DNA from: Lacunisphaera sp. | GTDB lineage: Bacteria > Verrucomicrobiota > Verrucomicrobiia > Opitutales > Opitutaceae | Reading direction: 5' to 3' | NCBI GenBank assembly: GCA_029945445.1 | Contig: JAQSCO010000060.1 | Location: forward strand, 186,001 to 250,000 | DNA: 64,000 bases | In this document: positions 10,267 through 20,564 of the stretch, in pieces | Position numbering within the stretch: position 1 is the stretch's first letter | Layout of the letters: every line of letters starts with the position of its first letter | Program-made: the position numbers and the translations under genes | The notes under the pieces: generated by a model | Database searches by the model: none | What the model saw: the letters and a program-made list of their open reading frames with translations, nothing else | Told to the model about the DNA's origin: nothing

Positions 10267-10935
10267 TCACCACGTCTGGGCCCGGTGGTCGATGAGGCCG
10301 ATTTCGAGGGCATAGCGCGTCAGGCTGGCGACGTCGTGCAGGTTCAGCTTGCGCATCAGGTTGGTCCGGTGGTTGTCCACCGTCTTGACGCTGATGGTGA
10401 GCTTCTGGGCGATCTCCTTGGTGCTGTTGCTCTCGGCGACGAGTTTGAGGATCTCGCGCTCCCGGTCGGTGAGGGTGTCGACACCGGAGGTCGGGCTGTT
10501 GTTGGCCACGACGCTGCGGAGGAGGGCGGCCACACCGGGGCCGAAGTAAGTGCCGCCGTTGGCGATGGTCTCGAGGCCCTTCTTGAACTCGCCCAGGCCG
10601 GCCGTTTTCTCGACAAAGCCGTGGGCACCGGCCTCGAGCATCTCGCGGACCAGGGCGGGGCTTTCGTAGGCGGAGAAAATGAGCACGCGGGTGTTCTTCA
10701 GCTGCTTGCTGATGCGACGGAGGATGTCCACGCCGCTCAGGCCCGGCAGGCGGGCATCCAGGACGATCAGGTCGGGCTTGAGGTCGAGGCAAAGCTGGCA
10801 GGCCTGCTGGCCGTCGCCGCTTTCGCCAACGATCTTGTAGGCCGGGTCAATGCGGAGAATCTCCGCCAGCATCTCGCGAATGGCGGTCTGGTCTTCGACG
10901 ATGACGATACGCTTGGCTTGGATGGCGGTAGGCAC
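10267..10935 (-). CDS. LuxR/NarL-family response regulator
   Basis: This is a two-component response regulator of about 222 residues. The receiver domain shows IVIVEDQ at the start, the phospho-acceptor in LIVLDARLPG near residue 57 and a lysine in FVEKTAG. The C-terminal HTH is of the LuxR type (LTDREREILKLVAE, then KEIAQKLTISVKTVDNH). No sensor kinase is nearby, so the signal is unknown. No ATG is available; GTG at 10935 or TTG at 10944 could start it. Confidence 0.92.
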   Translation of the reverse strand: MPTAIQAKRIVIVEDQTAIREMLAEILRIDPAYKIVGESGDGQQACQLCLDLKPDLIVLDARLPGLSGVDILRRISKQLKNTRVLIFSAYESPALVREMLEAGAHGFVEKTAGLGEFKKGLETIANGGTYFGPGVAALLRSVVANNSPTSGVDTLTDREREILKLVAESNSTKEIAQKLTISVKTVDNHRTNLMRKLNLHDVASLTRYALEIGLIDHRAQTW

Positions 10936-11107
10936 AAGTGACAAAGGCAGTGAAGGATAGCCCTAAGGCTGTTAGGGCGACACGCTTGGGTGTCCCGGGA
11001 AAAACTCAACCCCGATTAAATATAATAAAGGACCCGAAGGGAGTGGGGGTGCCGGACGCCGGCCGGGCCTCAGATCCGGCGGGGCGAACGGGCCAGCCTG
11101 ATGAGTC

Positions 11108-11192
11108 CGCCGTCGCCCTTCGGCTATGGCGCGACAGCCTTCGACTTCGGTGGCTGGCTTGCCGAGCCGCAGCTCCGCAGGAGCGAAGGCTG
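11108..11192. repeat. Palindromic element next to tRNA-Lys
   Basis: The region contains GTCGCCCTTCGGCTATGGCGCGAC, overlapping CTTCG/CGAAG units and a GCAGCTCCGCAGGAGCGAAG stretch, and ends against the 3' end of tRNA-Lys. Several short hairpins are possible. It fills most of the 250-base gap between the response regulator and the tRNA, which holds no gene. Whether it belongs to a dispersed family cannot be judged from one copy. Confidence 0.45.
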
Positions 11193-11265
11193 GTGGGGCG
11201 ACTGGGATTCGAACCCAGAACCAAAAGCTTAAAAGGCTTCTGCTCTACCATTGAGCTATCACCCC
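11191..11265 (-). tRNA. tRNA-Lys (anticodon TTT)
   Basis: Read on the minus strand, the gene folds into a cloverleaf with a GGGGTGA acceptor (one G-T pair), a GCTC/GAGC D-stem, a GAAGC anticodon stem with loop CTTTTAA, and a CTGGG/CCCAG T-stem around TTCGAAT. The anticodon is TTT. The 3' CCA is encoded. Confidence 0.95.
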
Positions 11266-11274
11266 ATGCCGGCC

Positions 11275-11311
11275 GAATGGCGCATATTTTTTCGCTTGGG
11301 CCCCAACGCAA
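11275..11311 (-). promoter_or_regulatory. Possible tRNA-Lys promoter
   Basis: On the minus strand a TTGCGT (11306-11311) is followed 17 bases later by AATATG, with the tRNA starting about 18 bases on. The -10 match is weak; position is the main support. Confidence 0.3.
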
Positions 11312-11452
11312 GGATATTTGCACGGGCCCGGGCGGCCGGGGCCCGCCAGCGCGGCATTGACCGGCGGCCGGCCGCGGTGCAAGGCTGCCGGCCAACCAGC
11401 GATATTAGTGGGAACAATCCTCAAATTTCCGGATCAGAATGAGCCTGAGCAA

Positions 11453-12067
11453 ATGACCGCCAAGGCCCAAGAAGTTGCGCTGGATCGCATGTTGGTTGAC
11501 CGCTTCAAAGGCGGCGACGCCGCCGCGTTTGACCAGCTGGTCACCCGCTACTGGGACCGCATCTACGGCATGGTCAACCAGCTCCTGCGCAACCAGCAGG
11601 ACGCCGAGGAAGTCACCCAGGACGCCTTCATCCGCGCCCACCGCGGGCTGGTGAACTTCCGCGGCGACTCCGCCTTCTCGACGTGGCTTTACCAGATCGC
11701 CACCAACCTGGCCCGCAACCGCTACTGGTATTGGTGGCGCCGGAAGCGCGACAAATCCATTTCGTTCGACGCTCCCGTCAGCGGGGACAACGACACCACG
11801 CTCGCCGAGCTCATCCCGGCCGAGCAGGAGACGCCGGAGGACGCGACCGTCACACAGGAGTTCGTCAACCGCGTCGCCGAGTGCATGGAGAAGCTGAACG
11901 AGAAGCACCGCGAGATCCTGATCCTGCGCAACGTCAGGAATCTCGCCTACGAGGAGATCGCCGAGGTTCTCGGGATCAGCGTGGGCACCGTAAAAAGCCG
12001 CATCGCCCGCGCCCGGGAAAGCCTGCGCGCGATGCTGGGCGAGGATTTTAACACCAATGAAAGATAA
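11453..12067 (+). CDS. ECF-type RNA polymerase sigma factor
   Basis: This is a sigma-70 family regulator of about 204 residues. Region 2 shows the pattern DQLVTRYWDRIYGMVNQLL and EEVTQDAFIRAHRGL, then FSTWLYQIATNLARN. Region 4 shows LNEKHREILILRNV and a helix-turn-helix (YEEIAEVLGISVGTVKSRI). A GTG at 11409 could give an N-terminus 15 residues longer; I chose the ATG. The next gene starts inside its 3' end, the usual arrangement for a sigma/anti-sigma pair. Confidence 0.9.
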   Translation: MTAKAQEVALDRMLVDRFKGGDAAAFDQLVTRYWDRIYGMVNQLLRNQQDAEEVTQDAFIRAHRGLVNFRGDSAFSTWLYQIATNLARNRYWYWWRRKRDKSISFDAPVSGDNDTTLAELIPAEQETPEDATVTQEFVNRVAECMEKLNEKHREILILRNVRNLAYEEIAEVLGISVGTVKSRIARARESLRAMLGEDFNTNER

Positions 12068-12722
12068 TCGATTCATCGACCTTGTGAATCTCTACATCGA
12101 CCGCCAGATCACCGCGGCCGAAACCGCCGAACTCGAGGCTGAGATCCAGAGCAACCCGCGCCGCCGCGCGATCTACCAGCAATATTGCCAGATGCACCGC
12201 GCGACCACGCTCGTCTACGAGAGCTTCCGCGCGAACGCCCCGGAAACGCAGACTGCCGGCGGCGAGGGCACCATCGCTCATTTCGAACGCGAACGTCGCA
12301 CGCCGTGGAGCTACTATGCGGCCGGCCTTGCCGCCGCCGCGGGCGTGGCCCTGGTTTTCGTGCAGCTGAATGCCCGCAAGGCGGCCGACGCCAATCTGCT
12401 GGCCAAGTCGGATTCGCTGCCAGCGGTGCAAGTGGCCGCCGCGCAACCGCACGCTGTCGTGGGCGCGCCCGCGGTGGAGCCCATGGCCGGCCTCGTCAGC
12501 CTGCGCAACAGCGCGGCGACCGAGCAGGACTATGCGGTCATGCTCACGGCGATGCGCCAGGAGGAACAACGCGCCTTTGCCAGCGGCCAGCGGAGTTCGC
12601 TCTTCGACGATGACGTCTTTGGCTCGCCCCAGGTCATGCCGGTGGGCAATCCGCGGGTTTTCCGCAGCAAGCAGTCGCCCGCGCAGCAGGCGGAGTTCAC
12701 GGCCTTCCAGTTCCAGCGCTGA
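12057..12722 (+). CDS. Putative anti-sigma factor, single-pass membrane protein
   Basis: This 221-residue protein overlaps the end of the sigma factor by 11 bases. Its first 60 residues (FIDLVNLYIDRQITAAETAE and the helices after it) resemble the cytoplasmic sigma-binding segment of anti-sigma proteins. It lacks the HxxxCxxC zinc motif of the ZAS type. A transmembrane helix lies around 86-106, followed by a disordered, Ala/Gln-rich periplasmic part. The role is inferred mainly from context. Confidence 0.7.
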   Translation: MKDNRFIDLVNLYIDRQITAAETAELEAEIQSNPRRRAIYQQYCQMHRATTLVYESFRANAPETQTAGGEGTIAHFERERRTPWSYYAAGLAAAAGVALVFVQLNARKAADANLLAKSDSLPAVQVAAAQPHAVVGAPAVEPMAGLVSLRNSAATEQDYAVMLTAMRQEEQRAFASGQRSSLFDDDVFGSPQVMPVGNPRVFRSKQSPAQQAEFTAFQFQR

Positions 12723-12744
12723 GATTCCAGGATTCCTCAAGCTG

Positions 12745-12775
12745 AAGCGCGCTGACCACGGCGCGCTTCTTTTTT
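12745..12775 (+). terminator. Intrinsic terminator after the sigma/anti-sigma pair
   Basis: An 8-bp stem AAGCGCGC/GCGCGCTT with an eight-base loop is followed by C and six T. It ends the plus-strand transcript and faces the convergent ruvA. Confidence 0.85.
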
Positions 12776-12828
12776 GCCCGCACCTCCTGAAGCGTCTTGG
12801 GTCAAGGCGCGCCACCCTCCGCGGCTGC

Positions 12829-13440
12829 TCAGCCCAGCGCTTTCTTGATCAGGGCCTCGGTGGAGGCCGTCGGGCCGAGCCCGACCAGCGCCTGGCGCAC
12901 GGCCTTGTCGGCATCGGGCGCCTTGTAGCCGAGCGCCACGAGGGCGAGGACCGCATCGCGGACCTTGTTGTCACCACCGGCCGGCAGGGCGGAGCCGGAG
13001 TCCGACTTCGACGGCGTGACGGTGCCGAGCAGCACGGAACTCAGCTTGTCGCGCAGCTCGATGACCAGGCGCTCGGCGGTCTTCTTGCCAATGCCGGGGC
13101 ACTTGGCCAGCAGGCCGACATCGCCCGACGCGATCGCGCCCTGCAGGGTCGCGAGGGAAAGTTTGCTCAGGACACTCAGGGCCATCTTCGGGCCGACGCC
13201 GGTGACCTTCTCGACCATCAGCCGGAAGAAATCGCGCTCCTCCTCGGTGGCAAAGCCGTAGAGCGTCTGCGAGTCCTCGCGATAAACGGCGAGCGTGTGG
13301 AGCTTTACCGTCTGGCCGGGCGGGGGCAGGCGCTCGGCGGTGGTGACGGGAATGTGGACTTCGTAGCCGAGGCCGCCGGCCTCGATGATGGCGGTCAGCG
13401 GCGTGGCGGAGACGAGGAGGCCGGTGACGCTGGTGATCAT
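12829..13440 (-). CDS. ruvA: Holliday junction DNA helicase subunit RuvA
   Basis: This 203-residue subunit binds four-way junctions and loads the RuvB motor. It has an OB-fold start (MITSVTGLLV), tandem helix-hairpin-helix motifs (VTGVGPKMALSVLSKL and CPGIGKKTAERLVIELRDK) and a C-terminal RuvB-binding domain (VRDAVLALVALGYK). The ATG at 13440 overlaps the dapB stop by four bases. It is the last gene of the dapA-dapB-ruvA operon. Confidence 0.96.
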   Translation of the reverse strand: MITSVTGLLVSATPLTAIIEAGGLGYEVHIPVTTAERLPPPGQTVKLHTLAVYREDSQTLYGFATEEERDFFRLMVEKVTGVGPKMALSVLSKLSLATLQGAIASGDVGLLAKCPGIGKKTAERLVIELRDKLSSVLLGTVTPSKSDSGSALPAGGDNKVRDAVLALVALGYKAPDADKAVRQALVGLGPTASTEALIKKALG

Positions 13441-14168
13441 TTCAGGCCGAGGACGTCCTGCATGTCGTAGACCCCGGGCTTCTGCTTCACGACCCAGTTC
13501 GCGGCGCGCAACGCCCCGCGGGCGAAGATGGCGCGATCGCTGGCCTTGTGGGTGAGTTCCAGGCGCTCGCCGAGCGTGGCGAACAGGACGGTGTGGTCGC
13601 CGACCACGTCGCCGCCACGCAGCGCGTGCACGCCCACCTCGGTGGATTTGCGCTCGCCCGTGATGCCGGAGCGGCCGTGGCGCAAGGCGCCGGCGTCGAG
13701 CTTGCGCTCCTCGAGGATGATTTCCAGCAGCCGGGCCGCAGTGCCGCTGGGCGCGTCCTTCTTGAAGCGGTGGTGCATCTCGACGACCTCGGCGTCGTAG
13801 TCGGCACCGAGCACACTGGCCGCGCGCTGGGTCAAAGCGAAGAGCAGGTTCACGCCGACGGAAAAGTTTCCCGCCCAGACGCACGGCACCTTGGCCGCGA
13901 GGGCGAGCAGGCGCTTCTTGTCGGCGGCGCTGTGGCCGGTCGTGCCGATGACGACGGCCTTCCGGTGCTTGGTGGCGACCTCAAGCACCCTGGCGGTGGC
14001 CTGGTGCGAGCTGAAATCGATGATCACGTCGCAGCGGGCGATGTGGGCGGCCAGGTCATCGCCGACATCGAGGCCGGCGCGGATGATGACACCCACTTCA
14101 CCGGCGAGGCCGGCGATCGTCTGGCCCATGCGGCCCTTGGCACCATTGAGGAGAATTTGCAGGGCCAT
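13437..14168 (-). CDS. dapB: 4-hydroxy-tetrahydrodipicolinate reductase
   Basis: This 243-residue NAD(P)H enzyme performs the second dedicated step of diaminopimelate/lysine synthesis. It shows the nucleotide-binding start ILLNGAKGRMGQTI, the catalytic/substrate region MHHRFKKDAPSGTA near residue 130 and the GERKSTEVGVHALRGG motif. The neighbouring gene two bases upstream encodes the preceding enzyme, DapA. Diaminopimelate is also a peptidoglycan precursor. Confidence 0.96.
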   Translation of the reverse strand: MALQILLNGAKGRMGQTIAGLAGEVGVIIRAGLDVGDDLAAHIARCDVIIDFSSHQATARVLEVATKHRKAVVIGTTGHSAADKKRLLALAAKVPCVWAGNFSVGVNLLFALTQRAASVLGADYDAEVVEMHHRFKKDAPSGTAARLLEIILEERKLDAGALRHGRSGITGERKSTEVGVHALRGGDVVGDHTVLFATLGERLELTHKASDRAIFARGALRAANWVVKQKPGVYDMQDVLGLK

Positions 14169-14170
14169 GG

Positions 14171-15061
14171 TCAGCGGCGGTAGGCGGCGAGGGCGGCCAG
14201 CAGCGCCTTGCGGCTGGCGTCGCTGAGGGGGCTGAGCGGCAGGCGGACCTCGTCGGAGCTGATGATCCCGGCCCGGGCCAGGGCGAACTTGATCGGGACC
14301 GGGTTGGACTCGATGAAGAAGGTCTTGAAGAGCGGGTAGAGCCGGCGGTGCAGCACGCGGGCCTTGGCGTAGTCGCCGGCCAGCGCGAGGGCGGCGAGCT
14401 GGGTGACCTCGCGGGGAAAATAGTTCGAGACAACGCTGATCACGCCCTTGGCGCCGACGGCCATGAAGGGGAGGGTGAGGCTGTCGTCACCGCTGAGCAC
14501 GGTGACGGAGTCGCCCATGGCCGAGACGATCTGGTCCACGCGGTCGACGCTGCCGCCGGCCTCCTTGACGTGGGCGACGTGCGGATACTTGGCGCGCAGG
14601 CGCTCGATCACCCCGACACTGATCTCCACGCCGCAACGGCCGGGAATGGAATAAAGCACGATGGGCTTGGCCGTGATGTCCGCGATCGCGGCGAAGTGCC
14701 GGAAGAGGCCCTCCTGGGTCGGGCGGTTGTAGTAAGGCGCGACCAGCAGCATGCCGTCGGCGCCGGCCTCGTCGGCGGCCTTGGTCATCGCGATGGCCTC
14801 CGTGGTGGAGTTGGAGCCCGTGCCGGCGATGACGGGCACGCGGCCGCGCGTGGCCTCGATGGTGCAGCGGATGACGTCGAGGTGCTCCTCGTGGTTGACC
14901 GTGGGCGACTCCCCGGTGGTGCCGACCGGCACCAGGCCGTCGATGCCGCCCTTGAGCTGGAACTCCACCAGGCGGCGGACTTCGTCAAAGGCGACGGTGC
15001 CGCGCCGGAAGGGCGTGACAAGGGCGGTGTAGCTGCCGGTGAACTGGCGGGGACGTTTCAT
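14171..15061 (-). CDS. dapA: 4-hydroxy-tetrahydrodipicolinate synthase
   Basis: This 296-residue TIM-barrel aldolase condenses pyruvate with aspartate semialdehyde. Motifs are SYTALVTPF at the start, GTTGESPTV near residue 46, VPVIAGTGSN near 76, the YYNRPTQEG region and the Schiff-base lysine in HVKEAGG near 166. It begins the minus-strand dapA-dapB-ruvA operon, back to back with the PilT-like gene. Confidence 0.96.
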   Translation of the reverse strand: MKRPRQFTGSYTALVTPFRRGTVAFDEVRRLVEFQLKGGIDGLVPVGTTGESPTVNHEEHLDVIRCTIEATRGRVPVIAGTGSNSTTEAIAMTKAADEAGADGMLLVAPYYNRPTQEGLFRHFAAIADITAKPIVLYSIPGRCGVEISVGVIERLRAKYPHVAHVKEAGGSVDRVDQIVSAMGDSVTVLSGDDSLTLPFMAVGAKGVISVVSNYFPREVTQLAALALAGDYAKARVLHRRLYPLFKTFFIESNPVPIKFALARAGIISSDEVRLPLSPLSDASRKALLAALAAYRR

Positions 15062-15072
15062 AGGAAAGTTAC

Positions 15073-15101
15073 CTTGAACGATGCAAAGTTAGACTGTATC
15101 G
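15073..15101 (+). promoter_or_regulatory. Possible sigma-70 promoter for the PilT-like gene
   Basis: TTGAAC (15073-15078) is followed after 17 bases by TATCGA (15096-15101). It lies in the 78-base divergent gap between dapA and the ATPase gene. The spacing is ideal but the -10 is poor. Confidence 0.3.
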
Positions 15102-15139
15102 AAAGCACAGCTTTAATGACGGTTCACGCATAAAATTCC

Positions 15140-16234
15140 ATGAGCACGACACTTCACACCGAAATAGTTAAGGATCTGCTGAAGCTGGCCGTCGAAAGCG
15201 GCGCCAGCGACATTGTCATCAAGTCCGAGAAACCGGGCTACGTGCGCATGGGCGGACGACTTCGGCCGGTCGAGATGGACACGATCAGCTGCGAGCACGC
15301 GCAGGCCTGGGTCGACGAGCACGTGCCGCGTATTTTCAAGGACAAGTGGGACAAGGACGGACAGGTGGACTTTGCCTACTCGTCGGACGATGTCGGCCGT
15401 TTCCGCGTGAACGCCTTCCACCAGCGCGGTCTCGTCAGCATCGTCATGCGCCATATCAAGAGCCGCCCGCCGACCTTTGAGGAGCTCAAGATCGAGTCGG
15501 AGATACTGATCAAGCTGGCGCAGTCCAAGGACGGCATCCTGCTGGTCTGCGGTGCCACCGGCTCCGGCAAGAGTTCAACGATGGCCGCCATGCTCAACTG
15601 GATCAACCAGAACATGGACAAGCACATCATCTCGATCGAGGACCCGATCGAATACACCTTCAGCGATGAGAAATCGCTCTTCCAGCAGCGCGAGATCGGC
15701 CTCGATGTGCCGAGCTTCGAGATGGCGATCAAGTCCGTGCTGCGCCAGAACCCCGACATCATCCTCATCGGCGAAATGCGCGACAAGGAGACCTTCGAGA
15801 CCGCCATCTCCGCGGCCGAGACGGGCCACTTGGTCATCTCCACCATGCACGCCGGCACGGTCGCCCAGTCGCTCACGCGGCTCTTCGAATTTTTCCCGCC
15901 TGAGCAAATCGCGCAGGCGCGCCGGCAGATTGCGGGCACCCTTCGCGGTTTCATCTGCCAGAAGCTGATCCCCGCCCTGGAGGGCGGCGGCCGCTTCGCC
16001 GCGCACGAGATCCTCATCGCCGACGCGACGGTGCGGAACCTGATCCTCGACGGCCACAACGACAAGATCCAGCAGTTGCTCGAGTCCAGCAGCGACTCGG
16101 GCTCGAAGTCCTTCAACAAGGATCTCTTCCGGCTCATCAAGGAGGGCAAGATCAGCAAAGCCGACGGCCTCCGCTTCTCGCCGAACCCGCCGGCCCTCGA
16201 GATGAACCTGAAGGGCATCTTCTTCAAAACCTGA
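15140..16234 (+). CDS. PilT/PilU-type retraction ATPase
   Basis: This 364-residue secretion-type ATPase powers type IV pilus retraction. It has a PAS-like N-terminal domain (ASDIVIKS near residue 22), Walker A GATGSGKSS (about 138-146), an Asp box IISIEDPIEYTF, Walker B IILIGEMRD and a His box STMHAGTVAQ. The PilT AIRNLI(R/K) signature appears as TVRNLILDG. It could be PilT or PilU; I leave the symbol empty. No other pilus gene is in the window. Confidence 0.92.
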   Translation: MSTTLHTEIVKDLLKLAVESGASDIVIKSEKPGYVRMGGRLRPVEMDTISCEHAQAWVDEHVPRIFKDKWDKDGQVDFAYSSDDVGRFRVNAFHQRGLVSIVMRHIKSRPPTFEELKIESEILIKLAQSKDGILLVCGATGSGKSSTMAAMLNWINQNMDKHIISIEDPIEYTFSDEKSLFQQREIGLDVPSFEMAIKSVLRQNPDIILIGEMRDKETFETAISAAETGHLVISTMHAGTVAQSLTRLFEFFPPEQIAQARRQIAGTLRGFICQKLIPALEGGGRFAAHEILIADATVRNLILDGHNDKIQQLLESSSDSGSKSFNKDLFRLIKEGKISKADGLRFSPNPPALEMNLKGIFFKT

Positions 16235-16418
16235 CGCACCGGCGGTCCGCGGTTCTCCTCCGGCAGGCGGCCTTGGGCCGCGCCGGTTGCGGTCCCGACC
16301 AGGGATCATGGCCCCGTCCTAGCCGCGCTTTCCGGCAGTCCAAAATACTCCCGGCCGCTGGGAAAATTTTAGGGCTTGGTTTTTGGGCGGCGGACCGGTT
16401 TAACCGCTCCTTTCAGCC

Positions 16419-17324
16419 ATGTCACTCGCGCTAATTTTTGCCGGTCAAGGTGCCCAGAAGGTGGGCATGGGTAAGTCGCTCCACGACGGTTCGGCGGCGG
16501 CACTGGCGCTTTATTCGGAAGCCAACCGCGTGCTGGGCTGGGACTTGAAGAAGATCAGCTTTGAGGGTCCGGAGGCCGAACTGACCCAGACCAAGGTCTG
16601 CCAGCCGGCGCTTTTCGTCCACGGGCTCGCGGTCGTCGCCGCCCTCAAGGAGAAGGGTAAGCTGCCGGAGGTGAAATTCGCCATGGGCCTGAGCCTCGGC
16701 GAGGTCACGGCGCTGACGGCCGCAGGCGTGTTTGATTTTGCCACCGGCCTGCGGGTCGTGGCCGAGCGCGGCCGGCTGATGCAGCAGGCGTGTGAGAAAA
16801 CCACCGGCGGAATGGCGGCCATCATCGGCGAGGACCGCCCGAAGATCGCGGAGCTTTGCCGCGAGTTCGACATCGAGGCCGCGAATTTCAACGCCCCCGG
16901 CCAGATCATCGTCTCCGGCGAGAAGGCCAGGGTCGACGCCCTGGTCGCCGCCGCGAAAGACAAGGGCCTGAAGCGCGTCATGGCGCTCAACGTCGCCGGC
17001 GCCTACCACAGCCGCTTGATGGAGCCGGCGCGCGCGGAGTTCGCGGCGTATCTGGACGGAATCGCTTTCCACCGTCCGCAGTTCACCGTCTTCAGCAACA
17101 CGACCGGGCAGGTCGTCAGCGAGCCGGCACAAATCCGCGAGGCGCTGGTGAAGCAGGTCGTCTCCTCCGTGCTCTGGGAAGACTGCATGCGCGCCTGCGC
17201 CGCGGCCGGCGCCACGGAATTCTGGGAGTGCGGCCCGGGCGGCGTGCTCGCCGGGCTGGCGCGGCGCACCGAGAAAAGCTGGCTCGTCAAGAGCTTCGCT
17301 GAATTCACCGACCTTCCCGCCTAA
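16419..17324 (+). CDS. fabD: Malonyl-CoA:ACP transacylase
   Basis: This 301-residue enzyme loads malonyl groups onto acyl carrier protein for fatty-acid synthesis. It shows FAGQGAQKVGMGK at the start, the nucleophile motif GLSLGE near residue 92, an Arg in GRLMQQA and a late His in GAYHSRLM. LepA starts at the base after its TAA. The 184-base gap before it has no gene. It is the only FabD in the window and could serve the lipid cluster at 20.5-28.6 kb. Confidence 0.95.
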   Translation: MSLALIFAGQGAQKVGMGKSLHDGSAAALALYSEANRVLGWDLKKISFEGPEAELTQTKVCQPALFVHGLAVVAALKEKGKLPEVKFAMGLSLGEVTALTAAGVFDFATGLRVVAERGRLMQQACEKTTGGMAAIIGEDRPKIAELCREFDIEAANFNAPGQIIVSGEKARVDALVAAAKDKGLKRVMALNVAGAYHSRLMEPARAEFAAYLDGIAFHRPQFTVFSNTTGQVVSEPAQIREALVKQVVSSVLWEDCMRACAAAGATEFWECGPGGVLAGLARRTEKSWLVKSFAEFTDLPA

Positions 17325-19127
<1,803 letters not shown>

Positions 19128-19140
19128 TCCCGATTCCAGC

Positions 19141-20481
19141 GTGTTCAGTTTCCTTTACTCCCAGGAAAAGAAGATGCGGCAGAACGCCGAGAACTGGCTC
19201 GAGGTGGCCGACCGCGTGCGCCATTTCCGCCGCGACCTGCTGACGGACACCCAGAACCAGAAACTGACGACGGCGGCGGGGGAGCTCCGGCTGCGGCTGA
19301 AGCACAAGGCTGATGCGGGCATGATCAAGCTGTCCATCGAGGCGCTCGAACGCGTGCTGCGGGACACGGGCGGGCGCATTTATCCGGCTTCGTCCCTCGT
19401 CGAGAACGTCGAGTTCTTCCTCGTCGCGGCCATCGTGATCCTCGGGCTGCGGGCGTATTACGTGCAGCCGTTCAAGATCCCGACGAATTCCATGTGGCCG
19501 AGCTACTATGGCATGACGGCGGAGGTGTTCAAACCGGGCCAGGAGCCCGGATTCCTGCGCAAGGCGGCGCGGCTGATCGGCCTCGGGGCGAGCAATTACA
19601 CGGTCACGGCGCCGGCCGACGGCGAGGTGCTGATCCCGGTTTTCGGGGACCTGCGGCCGGCCTTCAGCGAGCGTTCGGGACGCAGCCTGGGGGTGTTCCC
19701 GACGCTGATGCGCGACTACACGCTCATGGTCGGCGGCGAGCCGGTGAAAATCTCGGTGCCCGCGGATTTCCAGGGGGAGTTCGACCAAGTGCTGAATGAG
19801 GCCCTGATGGGGAATTCGCCGAGCCTTTACGCGGCCCTGAAGGACGCCGCGACCAGGGCGCAGCCGTTGGAACGGTCGACGATCATCGTGCGCGGCGGGG
19901 CGCATCCGGTCGAGCAGACCGTATACTGGATTCCGATCGGAAAGAAGGCCCGCCGGGGTGATATTCTTCTTTCTTTCGACATCCTGACCGGCGACCTGCT
20001 GTTCGTGGACCGGCTTAGCTACAATTTCATCCAGCCGAAGGTCGGCTCGGGTTTTGTGTTCCGGACCGGCAATATCGAGAACCTGAAGGCCGACGAAGGG
20101 GACAAATATTTCGTCAAGCGCCTCGTCGGCGGCCCCGGCGACGTGCTGGAGATCAAGGCGCCGGCGCTTTACCGCAACGGCCAGCCGATCGAGGGCTCCG
20201 AGGCGTTTGGCAAGAACGCGCGCAAGGAAGGCAAGTATCCCGGCTATACGAACACCGGCCCGGCCGTTGCCAGCGGCACGGACCGGCAGCTGATCAGCGA
20301 CGGTCTGATGCCGGTGGGCGGAAAGGTGACGGTCCCGGCGAATTCATTCTTTGCGCTGGGGGACAACTCGCCGCGCAGCAAGGACAGCCGCTATTGGGGC
20401 TTCGTGCCGGAGAAGGACGTCGTGGGACGGCCGCTGTTCATCTATTATCCGCTGACCAGCCGGTGGGGCCCGGCCAGATAA
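19141..20481 (+). CDS. lepB: Signal peptidase I with large insertion
   Basis: This 446-residue membrane protease removes signal peptides. A charged N-terminal segment (1-80) precedes one transmembrane helix (about 90-105). The catalytic serine is Ser117 in PTNSMWPSY and the general-base lysine is Lys326 in KYFVKRLVGGPGD. ALGDNSPRSKDSRYWG follows near the end. The Ser-Lys spacing is about 209 residues, against about 55 in E. coli, so an extra domain of some 150 residues is inserted. The GTG start at 19141 follows lepA. Confidence 0.92.
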   Translation: MFSFLYSQEKKMRQNAENWLEVADRVRHFRRDLLTDTQNQKLTTAAGELRLRLKHKADAGMIKLSIEALERVLRDTGGRIYPASSLVENVEFFLVAAIVILGLRAYYVQPFKIPTNSMWPSYYGMTAEVFKPGQEPGFLRKAARLIGLGASNYTVTAPADGEVLIPVFGDLRPAFSERSGRSLGVFPTLMRDYTLMVGGEPVKISVPADFQGEFDQVLNEALMGNSPSLYAALKDAATRAQPLERSTIIVRGGAHPVEQTVYWIPIGKKARRGDILLSFDILTGDLLFVDRLSYNFIQPKVGSGFVFRTGNIENLKADEGDKYFVKRLVGGPGDVLEIKAPALYRNGQPIEGSEAFGKNARKEGKYPGYTNTGPAVASGTDRQLISDGLMPVGGKVTVPANSFFALGDNSPRSKDSRYWGFVPEKDVVGRPLFIYYPLTSRWGPAR

Positions 20482-20564
20482 GCCGGCGTTTCTTACAGGC
20501 GTCCGGCCTGCATATCGCACAATAGATATTATGTCTATAATATATAATATTACAGAATAGAGAT

